This document shows positions 38,034 through 49,134 of a stretch of 64,000 nt of DNA, piece after piece. The notes under the pieces were generated by a model. That model did not search any database. It had not been told where the DNA came from and worked only from the letters and a program-made list of their open reading frames with translations. Each line of letters opens with the position of its first letter. Position 1 is the first letter of the stretch. The stretch is from Annona cherimola (taxonomy: Eukaryota > Streptophyta > Magnoliopsida > Magnoliales > Annonaceae): NCBI GenBank assembly GCA_030490835.1, contig CM059975.1:34070133-34134132 (forward strand), written 5' to 3'. The translations under genes were made by a program, and so were the position numbers.

Positions 38034-38590
38034 GTTGTTTATTAATCTATGATCTTGAGACGGCTTCTGCAATTTACAGAAATCAAATTAGTCCATATCC
38101 CATATTTTTGACTGCAGAAGCATCATCTGTGAGAGGTTTCTATGCCATAAACAGAAGGGGACAGGTTTTGCTTGCCACTGTCAATGAAGCAACGATTGTG
38201 CCTTTTGTTCATAGTCGGGTATGGAGCATGTGTGATATTCTTATGTTGAACTTGATGATCGTATACAAAAACTCTTACATTCTGCTATTTTACAGTTAAA
38301 CAATTTGGAACTAGCTGTTAGCCTTGCAAAGAGGGGAAGTCTTCCAGGAGTTGAGAATTTGGTGAGATAAGGATGCATGCTGGGTTTTATGCTTCTTGCT
38401 TGTTGGATGGCATTTCGAATATTTGCTGCAGAAGTCTGATTTCTTGTTCAACACAAAAAATGGGTCTATCGCCTACTTCTAAAGTATAAATGTCCATTTG
38501 TTTGTTGAATACATGGAAGTTAATCTGGAATCATTGGTAATGCAGGTTGTTCAGTGATTCCAAGAATTGTTTGCTCAAATGAAGTACAAG
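38034..38590 (+). pseudogene. CHC: Clathrin heavy chain fragment
   Basis: Three exon pieces are present: about 38034-38218, 38296-38361 and 38546-38590. The first reads [20 protein letters not shown] and [20 protein letters not shown], then [15 protein letters not shown]. The second reads [14 protein letters not shown]. The third is VVQ, then a stop, then FQELFAQMKYK. This matches the end of the N-terminal propeller and the linker of plant clathrin heavy chain, the triskelion subunit that coats endocytic and trans-Golgi vesicles. A TGA at 38555-38557 stands where Arg is expected in VVQRFQELFAQ. Only about 100 of some 1,700 residues are present. The exon runs without a splice site straight into the nucleosome-assembly fragment. 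Confidence 0.92.
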
Positions 38591-38742
38591 TGATTCCAAG
38601 AATTGTTTCATGGTTCACAAGTGAAGATATATAGGGTGAGGACTTTGATGAGGTAGAGGGGGACGACGATGACGAAAATGATGATGAGGAAGAAGGGGAT
38701 GAGGAGGATGAAGATGATAAGGACGATGAAATTTTTATATAG
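38590..38742 (+). pseudogene. Nucleosome assembly protein (NAP1-type) C-terminal fragment
   Basis: The frame reads VIPRIVSWFTSEDI, a TAG stop, then GEDFDEVEGDDDDENDDEEE and more acidic residues, ending at TAG 38740-38742. Plant NAP1 histone chaperones have just this order: an IPRAVSWFTGEA-like motif followed by an Asp/Glu tail. The internal stop falls where Gln is expected. Only the tail is present, fused directly to clathrin exon sequence. The acidic run alone would be weak evidence, but the preceding motif makes the call reasonable. Confidence 0.8.
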
Positions 38743-39261
38743 TTGTTTAAGAGGCATGCACATATTGATCGTATGGTTTCAGCTGTAAACTTTTAACTAC
38801 CATTTCAATGAACAACTTATATACTTTTTAATTATCTTGTTGTAAGAGAATGATCTCATGTTAATAATGTTGTGGAAATATCCATTCAATTAATTCGTAA
38901 TGTTTATCCTAAGGTCCGTTGTCATACGGAAAGCTGGAAACAAGTTTGAATTTAAGACTTAATGAGAATTACCTAGAAAGGACATGATTTACAGGGTTGC
39001 ATGTATATATGGTGTTCCAGCGGAAATGATGTTGTTGCTGTCGTAAATTTATAACGTAAAGGCTTGTTTTGAAATTTGACGGTGTTCCAGGTATGACAAA
39101 TGAACAGGATTTGATATTAGCATAGAAATTGTGAGGTACCCTTACCATGTGCAATGCGACGTACTTAATGAATATAGATTTCTAATGATCAGATGTTGAA
39201 ATGGTAGACACCCATAGAATTAATTGATTCTTCCTAAGATAATGGTTAAATTGTATATCAC

Positions 39262-39922
39262 TTGGGCGACAACAGTTTAGGAGATGGGGGATTTGCATAT
39301 TACTACCCATTTCAGAAACATGAGGCAGTAATAGGGAAGTTCCCTAGAGTGGGAGACTTGAAACTCTCCAATATGTCATATGCATGTCTACGAGCACCAT
39401 TTGAATTCTCACAACCAAGAAAAGCTAAAACGCACTTGCTTGCTGAAAAGGGATTGATTACATGAGAAAACCAATACGCCGAAGCCCAAGGCTTGCTCCT
39501 TTCAGCTGACAACCCTTTCTGCCACTTACAAGCCGTGTATAACAAGCAGCTTATGTACATTAAAGATCCTTACAAATATTTTCCCAATTTATCAATACTT
39601 TTAAGCATAATTGGTGTGTTGTAGTTTCTACAACTTCACCTGTGCACAAAAATTAATTGCCTAGAACTTGTATACTTATATATATTGAACAATGAATCCA
39701 AAAGAGTGAATTGGATTTCATACGTGTGCCTAGAAAATGAGCATTTCCTTCTTTGTTTCATTTTTATTGATTATCTTCAAACACAAATTAATGACAGATG
39801 GCCACAACCGAGAGCTTCTTTATGACATTAGGGCACGGGTCTCCTCCAAAGTTTTCTGGAATCACAGGCACAGAGCACCATTGCTGTTCAATGTAGTTCT
39901 GCAAGAAGACACTTTGTGTTAA
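39262..39922 (+). pseudogene. Coding-like fragment of unknown identity
   Basis: A plus-strand frame reads GDGGFAYYYPFQKHEAVIGK, then FPRVGDLKLSNMSYACLRAP and RKAKTHLLAEKGLIT. After a single TGA it continues in the same frame with ENQYAEAQGLLLSADNPFCH and LQAVYNKQLMYIKDPYKYF. A further frame near 39790-39922 gives DGHNRELLYDIRARVSSKVF. The composition looks like real protein, and one stop within an otherwise open frame suggests a captured and decayed exon. I do not recognise the family. Confidence 0.4.
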
Positions 39923-40479
39923 ATTCATTTCCATACAATCAAGTAGACTTTAGATAGTTTGTGGACAATGAAGCACAATTATAAAAGAAATTTAAAACTT
40001 AATATTTGAAATAAGTACATAGAAAAGTTCACACCATTCATTTGAAGATATGATTTTTAAAATCATTATATGGAGAACGCTTGTATAATATATTTAGAAT
40101 TTAAATTTTAAAATTTTTAGATGAAAAATTATTCTACAAAATTTCTAAGTCTAAATATTAAATTAATTTGAAGAAGAACATTTTTATAGCAAAATTAAAA
40201 CCGTAAATTTTACATTAAATATAATAAGAACATTTATATAATGTATTTAAATATATAAATCTCAAACTAATTATGTGGAGAATGATGCTATAAATTTTTT
40301 TTGAATTATTACAATAAATTTATCAGTAATAGTTATGATGAATTAGATAAAATCTATTATCTAAATACTAATGTATGTTAGTAGATTTTCATAGCATAAA
40401 CTCCAAAATAATTATGACAATATATGTTTCAATCTAGATTGAACTACGAAATAATTGCATACATTATTTTTGGGTCTAA

Positions 40480-41868
40480 AAAATTAATTTAGCATTTAAC
40501 AACATTTTTATTTACTTTTATGCAGTTGTAAATTTTATATGATTTACACAAAAAATAAATCATTTCAAATTTGTGTCATTTTATTCTAAGTTTAATGGTA
40601 TGAGATGACAAATTAATGACAAATTAATGTATCATTTCAAATTATATGTTTAATGGTATGAGACATAATAAAGGTGGCAACGGTCATTTATTTACTTTCT
40701 GATACCACCTATTATAAATTAAATTTCTCTTTATGAGAAATAATAAAAATACACACAAGCATTACATGATTTGTTCATTTTTTGGTCAAAATATGAGGTT
40801 AAAAAAAGGTGCATAATGAGTAAGGGGATAAATTTTATGTTGACCATGATTAATATACTTGTTTATTATATAAACATATAATTTATACATTTACGGATAA
40901 ATAAAAGTATATTAATTACGCATAAATAAACATATAAAAGTATACGTATAATTACTACCTTTCCAATAAATAAAAGCATAAATATTTATTAGTGACTTAT
41001 TAATATATATTAATTACGTAAAATATCCAATTATTGGATTTGTTTATATTTTAATAAGAATCTATATTTATATTTTAGTATATTTTCGTATTACATTTAC
41101 AGATAATATATTTCATATAAATTTTATGAACAATCTATAAAATCCATCAAATCCATCATATCAGTACATCTGTTTACGATTACTCTATAAAATTCATAAA
41201 TCATGTAAATATTAGTTTACGATTTTGCATAATTCTTGTAAAATCTGTGTTGTCCATCTAATTGGTGAAAATGAAATGTCATGAATTCTATTTTAGCTGT
41301 TAAAACTGTACAACTGGTTTATCGTATCAAACGAATATGTATCAAAATAATTTAGTCTATAAAACTCGTAAAATTTATAAAATTTATAAATTTCATATGC
41401 GCTATATCCGTGAAACTCGAATAACCTGTAAAATTTATTTCATTGGAAAAATGAATACAAGATTATCAGTGGAACACATCATTCCCATAAATTTCATAAA
41501 AACTGTAAAAGCCGTAAAATCTGTAAAATCTATATCAACGGTCAAACAAGCTAAATTATATCAGTCGTTCAAATTTATTTCTTTAAATAAAACTATTCTT
41601 AATTTTATAATTTCAGTCCTACATTACAGATTATAATTTGGAATGAATATCATTCAATTTAACGTTGGGGATCACTCATCATCTATAGTAATTTATTAAA
41701 ATCATGTGAATAATCATAAAAATGCATGCACCTCAAAGTGTTATACTTTAATTCACCTACCCCTACTCACGGTTTTTCCACATTTCTACTCTCATGCTAT
41801 GAAATTACCTTTTTGCCCCCATTTGCATTTTATGCAAAAGTGCAAACGTTTGCATTTGAACCCGCCTC
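40480..41868 (-). repeat. Long right terminal region of the Pack-MULE
   Basis: This 1.4-kb segment is the reverse complement of 49816-51240 with high similarity throughout. Shared examples are GAATGATATTCATTCCAAAT (both, in inverse sense), the TGCAAACGTTTGCA terminus and the GGTGCATAATGAG block. The 99-codon frame at 41337-41636 has a counterpart at 50048-50347 but is AT-rich, Lys/Ile-dominated and broken in the older third copy. I therefore do not call it a gene. Confidence 0.85.
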
Positions 41869-42339
41869 TTATATAAAATATATGATTTCGCTATGCACTC
41901 GTTTAATAACATAAACTAGTTATATAGTTATATGAGCAATACAAATTTTACAATAATGATACAAAACCATAAATTGATATCTATATGTTTTATGATTTTT
42001 ATAGTTAGATTATTCAATTTCTAATGAATCGATTTGATGAATTTTATAGATTCTTTATATAATCTATATTGAATATATTATTTACAAATGCAATATGGAA
42101 GTTATAAAAAATATTAAATAATAAATTTTAGAAACCTATTAAGTAATCCTGAAATAATTTGTTGAATGCATTATCTAATATTTAATGAATCAATAATAAT
42201 AATAATTTACATCTTTATTTATTGAAAAAGTAGAAAATAAACGCTATTTATTATAATTTTTTATAGTAATCACATATAATAAATCTATCAATTAAGAGAA
42301 AGGGTCAATGTGGATCTATGAATTTTATTTTTGTCTAAA

Positions 42340-43010
42340 ATTTTAAGCATTGAATAAACGGGTAATGTTCATTTTACACAATTTTGTTTTGCACCTCATA
42401 TTGTAGACCCAAAAATAATTATAATCCCAAAAATTATATAATATTCAAACAAGAGTTAATTAATAGGTAATTTTAATTAGTCCTCACTAGTATTGCTTTT
42501 TAGTTTTGAAATTATTAGGCATTGAATAATTTAATTGTATAAATTGTATACGTCACCTCATTTCGTTGACCTAAAAGTAATCAAATTAGATGCAAAAATA
42601 GTATATTGTCCACACGGGAATATTATTTGATAAGTAATTTGAATTATTTGTCCCCAAATAAATTTTTTTGAATAGGAGTGGTATTAAAATCATTAATCAT
42701 AGATTAATTAGTTATACAAATTTTATTGAGCACTCGTATCATTGATACAAAAATAAATAATTTATGTAATAGTCACTTGAGAATATTAATTAATAATTAA
42801 TTTTAATAATTTGTCAAAGAAGCAATTTTATTTGTAATAGAGTGGTATCAAAAAAATTAATCTCCGAATAAATTACTTGAACAAAGTTTATTATGTGCTT
42901 GTATCGTTTGCCTAAAAATAAATATATTAAAAAAGAAATTTATATGATAGTAGCATGAGAAGATTAATTTATGGGAAATTTTAAAAATTTCTTTTTACTA
43001 ACAAACACAT
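42340..43010. repeat. Four diverged units of a roughly 150-bp tandem repeat
   Basis: Units begin near 42340, 42510, 42680 and 42845. Each contains a GCACCTCAT/GCACTCGTAT-like motif, then CC(A)AAAAATAA, a GGGAATATT or GAGAATATT block, and AATTTTAATAATTTGTC-like sequence. The same unit occurs once in the 49.8-51.2 kb terminal region, so this is an expanded subterminal repeat of the older Mutator-like element. Confidence 0.6.
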
Positions 43011-43714
43011 ATAATTCAACAATGAAGTGACTATGTTTAAGTGAAGTTGTGATGTGTGTTAGGTATTATAAGTGATGAGTGCGGAAATAGGGGTGTAATT
43101 TGGATTTGGTAAGTCCGTTTCAAGGCCGACCATTCCCTTATCCTATTTTTAAAAATTCATACCCTATTCTGTTTTAAGTCGGGTTAGTTTTAATCCTACT
43201 TTACCACATTTTTAATGTCCGGTCAATTCTTGTTTCGGTTTCAAATAATTTTTTAAAATATTTTTATATTATACTTGAAAACTAAAATTTTATTACAAGT
43301 TTTACTCAAAAACCTATAATTAAGATAATAATAATATAAATTTTGAAATATATTTTTTGAATTTGACAAATAATAGATAATTTTAAAAAGTTTCTATATG
43401 TTTAAAGAATATTTATGCCTTTAACTATAAAATATACATTAATAATTTGAGTCGGTTCTAGATATCCGGATCTTGAAACTTACCCTATCGTAATTGAATC
43501 AAATATTTTTTACTTTGAACTTATCTACCTTATGTGTATAAAATAGGAACATATCTTACCTATTTTAAAGTACCTATTGGAGGGTATCTTACCCAAGTTG
43601 CACATGCACATAGAGAGCCTATGTTAGGTGTAAGTAAAGTTATAAAACGAGAGTATTAAATTGTCCTAGGTGTAATTTCCTTAGAAGAGATGTAGTATAG
43701 CATTAATAGAGCGT
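43011..43714. other. Unassigned AT-rich DNA with a hAT-like end motif
   Basis: ATAGGGGTGTAATTTGG near 43090 resembles a hAT terminus, but no partner end or 8-bp duplication was found. There is no gene. Confidence 0.3.
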
Positions 43715-45990
43715 AGGGGTACAACTTGGTCCGAGTAGGATTGGGTAAGCATAGAACCTATCCTTAACCTATTTAAAAAAACCTCTACCCTACCCTATTT
43801 TAGGCTGGTTTGGTTTAGAGTCTACCCTGCTTGATTTTCTATATAACAGATATATCGCATGCAATATATAACAAGTTGGAGTTATATGTATATTTGTCCA
43901 ACATAACCTGCCATATATGCAATGCAACATGAAACTGCATTTGAAAATATATAACCTGCAGCTACAACCTGCCATATCTATCCACACAAGCATTTCCACC
44001 ATTGTGAACATTTCCCATGCAACCTCTAATATATAATTGTTTTTCCATGCAAATATGCAATCCAACATGCAATATGCTACAACCGCTACCTGCTTCATGT
44101 AATGCAATGCAATTTGTACACTTAACAACCTGTTTGCAACCTGTAAAATGTAATAATTTCAAATCTGAAAAATCTAAGTTTAGCTTTATTTGAATATGGC
44201 AACCTGTAATATCATATTACAACCAAGTCTGCAAATCTAACAACCCAATAAAATTAAAATTTAGAAAATCTGAAAGTCCAAAAATTTAACAATTTCAAGT
44301 CTTCAAACCAATATAACTCAAATCAGATTTATTCAAATGAAATTTCAAACATCAACAAATTAAAATTGAGAAATATCTTCTTATCTTCCAACTTTCATCC
44401 TTTATGTAGAATACATTTTTACTGAAAGTATAAAATGTAGAACTCAATAACAATCATTTGATTTTTTAAATATAAAGGACTAAAGAATGAAAAGTAATTA
44501 TTAACAAAACCTTATTAAGAATGACGGCAACATCAATAACATTTGAACGAACACTTGCATTTTCTGCAAAACAATTAGAAAATAGGTATTGATGATAGGT
44601 TGTTGAACTTATTATCTTTGAAATATATTTAATGTATGTATAAAAGAAAAAAAAAGAGACGTAAAATGTTACCTAATGTTACAATATTCAAATTGTAACT
44701 AGAGTTGTAAGGGAAAATTCTCCAAACACTTCTTCAACGTTAGATAATGTGGGGGTTATTCTTAGCCAATCTTGAAAACATATTAATAATTCCACAATGT
44801 TTGCAGATAAAGAACTTCTATATACATCAAGAACTCACTCACCAGTACTAAATGCAAATTCAAATGTCGTAGTAGAAATAAGAATAACAAATATGTCAAG
44901 GGAAACCAAAGATAATATTTAAAATCTAGATTCATTTATTGACCACCACTCTAAGACATTAATGCTGCTATTTGGCAACAATCCAAGTACTAGAAGATAC
45001 ATATCAAGTTATATTTTAGACCATTACTCATTATTCAAATTCCAGAAAATCATCACTGGCCTTATTTACTTTAGCTACATTGTCCTACATCATTTGAAGC
45101 TTTTCTTGGAGTGGAACAAGATTCATAGAACTTCAACATTTTATGCAATTCAGATGTGACCATTTGAGTAGCTTCAATAGATTTAATTTTATCAAACAAC
45201 TTGGCATAGAAATAGCTTATAAATCTAAGCTTGTACCGTGAATTGAAAGCATTTGCTATCAACAAGATAATATTAATTTTGTCTAAGCTTCTCTAATATT
45301 GATTGAATTTGTCTCTCATTCTTTTACTCATCTCTTGAAGGAAAAATTATCTGATGTTGAACTTATGAGTAAAAGTTTTTCAATCTCATACAACTTAAGG
45401 AAAAGCATTGAGAAGTCATATAGGATGTGCCAGATAAAATCTTTGTAATCTTATAAAAATTTTTCAAAAATTTACACAAAACTACTACATTATCCCAATC
45501 AAACGGTGTCTGAGGACCTTACCTAGAAACGATTGCATCTTTTTAATCCAATTTATCAAATGTAGCTCTAAACAAGATGAAATATGGGGAATTCCATCTA
45601 GTGGGAACATCTAATGACAAATCATCTTTTTTTTTATTCTTTCTTTTTGATAATACTTCTCAAATTTATCTTTTCTAGCAGGTGAAACCCTTACATGTTT
45701 AATCACATTTCTAATACCACTAATTGAGTCTTGAACCTCATTTATTCCATCTCACACAGTTAGATTAAGAATATGTGTTGCATACCTAACATGAAATGAG
45801 GATCCATCCCCAAGAAGAAAATCCTTCTCCCTTAAAATTTCCTTTAATTTTCTAGTAGCAACATCATTACTAGAGTGTCCTTTGTTGAACATTGACTTGC
45901 ATACAATTGGAGGCTACCACTATTTACGACATGCATATACGGGGTGATACATGAGATTGGATCAATGTCTTGAGTTTGGGAGCATTAAAA
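43715..45990 (-). mobile_element. hAT transposase relic
   Basis: On the minus strand 45910-44690 gives, with interruptions, KGHSSNDVATRKLKE, GSSFHVRYATHILNL, IRNVIKHVRVSPARKDKFE, LEWW, and the C-terminal dimerisation signature FEFAFSTGE, stop, VLDVYRSSLS, then LLICFQDWL. This is the canonical hAT order, with at least two internal stops and the N-terminal zinc finger not found. A GTAGGGGTACAACTTGG end near 43715 could be its terminus. The opposite end was not identified. Confidence 0.8.
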
Positions 45991-46298
45991 GGGCTTGTTC
46001 AAGGCCGAACAATTTGTAAGAGGATTTTCTGCATTTCTAATATGAATTTCTAGTGTTTTTTCATTAGAACTTTGCGAGGCGAGGGGAAGATAGGATTACT
46101 TTGTTGAATCCTATCAGATGGTATTATGACTTTCACAAGCCATGACCCAAGTCGACTACATCACTTTGTGATGATTGATTATATGAGTAGGTCAACATTG
46201 AGGGTTGATGATTGAGTTAGTTGTTGGTGGCTAAGTTTGGGCTAATCTGGCAATGCATTATTTCAAGCTTTTAGTATCTCTTAAAAATAAGTTATTTA

Positions 46299-46556
46299 GG
46301 AGGTGTTTGTTAACTTCAAAAACTTTTCAAACTAAAAATTTTCACTCTCCACAATTATTCTATTTTTAATTATTTATTTACTTCTTCCTATATAGTTATC
46401 ATATTTTTCAATCATTTTTATAGAATTACCCATATATCTAACCCATCTATTGTAAATTTATTTTCTTTACTCTTCATTACTCCTACCATGTCACATTATT
46501 TTCTTTCATTTTACAAACTTTTATATAAAATTTTTTATCACTTCTTGAACAGACCC
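46299..46556. mobile_element. Tourist-like MITE with TTA target duplication
   Basis: It starts GGAGGTGTTTGTTAAC and ends CTTGAACAGACCC, imperfect inverted repeats of the GGGTCTGTT type. TTA lies on both sides (46296-46298 and 46557-46559). It is 258 bp, T-rich and non-coding. A related copy lies at about 55135-55385 in the kinase intron. Confidence 0.7.
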
Positions 46557-46912
46557 TTAGTAGAAAAAACAACAGCTTGGCTATGTACAAACACAAGGCT
46601 AAATTAGCCATTAGTTGCTTTGTTGGCAGTAGTAATGTGTGAGGTTGGTATTAATTGGTGAGAAGAGAGGCTTTAATTAATGGAAACTCTCATGTGGGAA
46701 CTTCTCCAAAAAAAATATGATTTTTCATTACTCCTAAAAAAACCATACACTAGATTTAAAATATAATGTCAACCATTGATACAAAAAATCATAAAAATCA
46801 GAGTATATTAATTAATAAAATGTGATTGAGGGATTTCAACAGTAGTTGTAATTTTAGATACAAATAACACATCATGTAATTTATATAATCTAGAATGTTA
46901 TATATATTTATT

Positions 46913-47594
46913 GGAGCATGATTATATACACCATGATGTATTTTAGGCTAAAACACAACATTCATTTATTTCATTTTATTTTTACTTTTATTTATTTTTT
47001 CTTTATAAATATGTTTTCCTAATTATATTTAATCTACATATCAAGTTTCGAGCCAACTGAGTGGCAACTTAGTTGGTACCAAGGACTACTCCATGCAATG
47101 GGCGTCCCCAGTTCAGATCACCCCAGTAAAACATTTGTGGTGGCGTCATGTCTCCCCAAAATTTCTATGGGAGAGCCCACCAGTTAGGATATTTCGAATA
47201 TATGATAGGTGAAAATTAGGAACATTTGTTAGATGTGCGTAAAAAATTATAAGAATGTCTCCGGAGCTTGATTGTAATACTAATTGAGATGATGTAAAAA
47301 TACTCATAAAAAATATATCAAGTTTTGTTATTTTACAAAAAATTTTGCATATTTATTTTTTATTTTAAAAAAATCAATTTGAGGGGCATCTAAGTCACAC
47401 CTTAAAAAACTCAATTTTTAAAAAATCAAAAATAAATATGAAAAAGTATTATAAAATAGTAAAACTTGATATATAGATTAAATACAATTATTAAAACATA
47501 TTTATGAAGAAAAATCAAAAAGTAAAAATAAAATAAAATAAATCAATGTTATATTTTAACTTAAAATACATCTTGGTGTATATAATCAAACTCC
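46913..47594. mobile_element. Foldback MITE with 9-bp duplication, split by a SINE
   Basis: The ends GGAGCATGATTATATAC and GTATATAATCAAACTCC are inverted repeats, and the palindromic body matches 27418-27820. Identical 9-bp flanks ATATTTATT (46904-46912 and 47595-47603) point to Mutator-type insertion. The SINE at 47049-47314 interrupts it. Confidence 0.75.
47049..47314 (+). mobile_element. tRNA-derived SINE with 11-bp target duplication
   Basis: The head has a tRNA-like A box (GAGTGGCAACTTAGTTGGTA) and, about 40 bp on, a B-box-like AGTTCAGATCACC. The tail ends in ATAAAAA. It is flanked by ATATCAAGTTT at 47038-47048 and 47315-47325. It lies inside the foldback MITE and is therefore younger. 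RNA polymerase III would transcribe a live copy. Confidence 0.8.
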
Positions 47595-47929
47595 ATATTT
47601 ATTTTAACTTGATAAGTGTAAATTTTTTTTCATATTACTAAAATTATGTTTGTCCTTTCTTATGTGTTAAATATTTTTTTTTTTATAGTTGTTGCTTATT
47701 TAATATCATTTTAACTTCTGATTTGTATGAATTTTACTATTAACAGTCAAAATAACACTTTAAATTTAATATATAGTTTGATTTTTGAAAATAATTAAAA
47801 ATATGATTTTTGGAGAAGCTATCACCAAGTTCTCCCGGACGGTGGGTGAGTTGTGAATGCCTACAAATGCAATATGTTCTAGTTCTACCGTTCCCGAAAA
47901 AAATGTTCTATCTCTGAGTCTTCTTGTAT

Positions 47930-48090
47930 TGAGCAACCAAGGCAGGTAACTAGGTAGTGTGCAATTTAATTATATTAAATCTTAAGGAATTCTAAGCGAG
48001 TAAGATAATTATAATAGTAAAAAATTAAGTCAAATAGGGATATGCAACCATGAAAAGAACCCGCATGGACTGTCAAGTTTCTTTGCATAG
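47930..48090 (+). repeat. Local repeat TD, partial copy
   Basis: It aligns with 49135-49320 and 53975-54240. The three share GAGCAACCAAGGCAGGTAACT, CTTAAGGAATTCTAAGCGA-like and CCGCATGGACTGTCAA-like blocks. Confidence 0.7.
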
Positions 48091-49134
48091 GCAGCTTTCT
48101 TTATAGTTTTATTCTCTTTCTTTTTATTTGATTGACTTATCGGGTTAAGTGGTCAATCAATAAACATTTTGCCAGGATTTTTCTGTTTTTTTTTTTTTTT
48201 AACATGTATCTCTTTTATGCTTCTTCTTTATTAGAACTAATGTTTGCAATAACTGATTTTGTGCTTAGTCTCAATTTTAGTTCATATATTGGTTCCAATA
48301 TTATTTCAAGATGTGTGGAGATTAATTTGGATGCTAAAAAATCAACTCCCGTTTTAGCTCGTGGGAAGGGTGTTTTCCTGTATGCTGGATTGTAATCTTA
48401 GATGGTTTGGTTAGAATCTCAAGGTTTATAAGATAACAAAGAAGTCAAATTAATTTCGGTGCTCATGTATCTTGCTTTTGCTACAGATCTCATTTTCTTT
48501 CATTTTTTGCTGCAGATTTTATTTTTTTTTCAATTTTATTTATTTATTTATTTATTTTTGGCTGCAGATGGTATAGAGCTTTCATCTAGATAGAAAGGCT
48601 CCAAGTCACGTTCAAAATCTACCGGTGGCTCATCGCAGTTATTTAAATTCTTTTATTGTAATTTACCATAATCTAGCAATTTTTTCTTTGTAAAATATGC
48701 TAGTATTTGTAAAATATTTATTTCATTGTATTTATTAAATTTGTTCATGTTATTTAATTTTTCAAGGTTCAAAAGAGATTCATTTGTAAACAGAGATTAT
48801 TAATCATGTTAATATAATTTTTTTGCACTTATTATGATTTTTATATTTTAAATTTCAGTTCAACTTATCATATGTATTTTTTTGTAATTCAAAATTTTTA
48901 GTAAAATGCAGCCAATATATCGTTGCAGTGAAACAAAATGAACGCTTAGCTTTTGTCTAATGGGGCAGCAATGGCAACAATTTGTTTTCACAAAAAATTA
49001 GTTGCTTTTGCCTAAATGCGCCGCTCTTTTGGCAACGAATTTCACAAATTTTTTTTTTGTTGTCAATAGCAATAGCAACGAATTTTCATTGTTGGCAACA
49101 AAAAATTTTGCTGCTATTATTGGAATATGCTGTA
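48091..49134. other. Gene-free AT-rich DNA
   Basis: T-rich sequence with no recognised protein. An open frame at 48132-48395 has no family features. Around 48930-49110 the phrase GGCAACGAATTT and variants recur, which may be part of an unnamed repeat. Confidence 0.3.

Larger units (their letters stand above)
30853..41868 (+). mobile_element. 11-kb Pack-MULE carrying fragments of four host genes
   Basis: The left end is GAGTCCGGTTTCGG and the right end is GAACCCGCCTC, whose reverse complement is GAGGCGGGTTC. Both ends read on into GTTTGCAC(A/T)TTTG. Perfect 9-bp copies of TTATATAAA flank it (30844-30852 and 41869-41877). A 9-bp duplication is the hallmark of Mutator-like elements. The similarity of the short left end to the long (about 1.4 kb) right terminal region is weak beyond the first 35 bp, so the ends are asymmetric. 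Inside, all on the plus strand, lie RDR1, MKK3, clathrin heavy chain and nucleosome-assembly-protein fragments and a possible fifth coding fragment. No transposase is seen, so it would depend on a helper element. Confidence 0.85.
30398..43010 (+). mobile_element. Older Mutator-like element, split by the Pack-MULE
   Basis: The stretch 30398-30852 aligns in order with 49820-50345. Matches include AAAACGTTTACATTTTTAT against AAACGTTTGCACTTTTGCAT, and TAATTTAGCTTGTTCAACCG against TAATTTAGCTTGTTTGACCG. The homology then resumes exactly on the far side of the 11-kb element at 41869 and follows 50345-50990 (TATATGATTT, TTTGATGAATTTTATAGATT, GCACCTCATATTGT). The two halves are therefore one ancestral copy interrupted by the insertion at 30853-41868. 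Its right end is not found; it runs into the tandem array at 42340-43010. Confidence 0.75.

Noticed and set aside
30853..38742. Helitron as the vehicle for the gene fragments
   Set aside because: Same-orientation, intron-containing fragments suggest Helitron capture, but no CTRR end with a hairpin was found. Opposed GAG...CTC ends with a perfect 9-bp duplication fit a Mutator-like element better.
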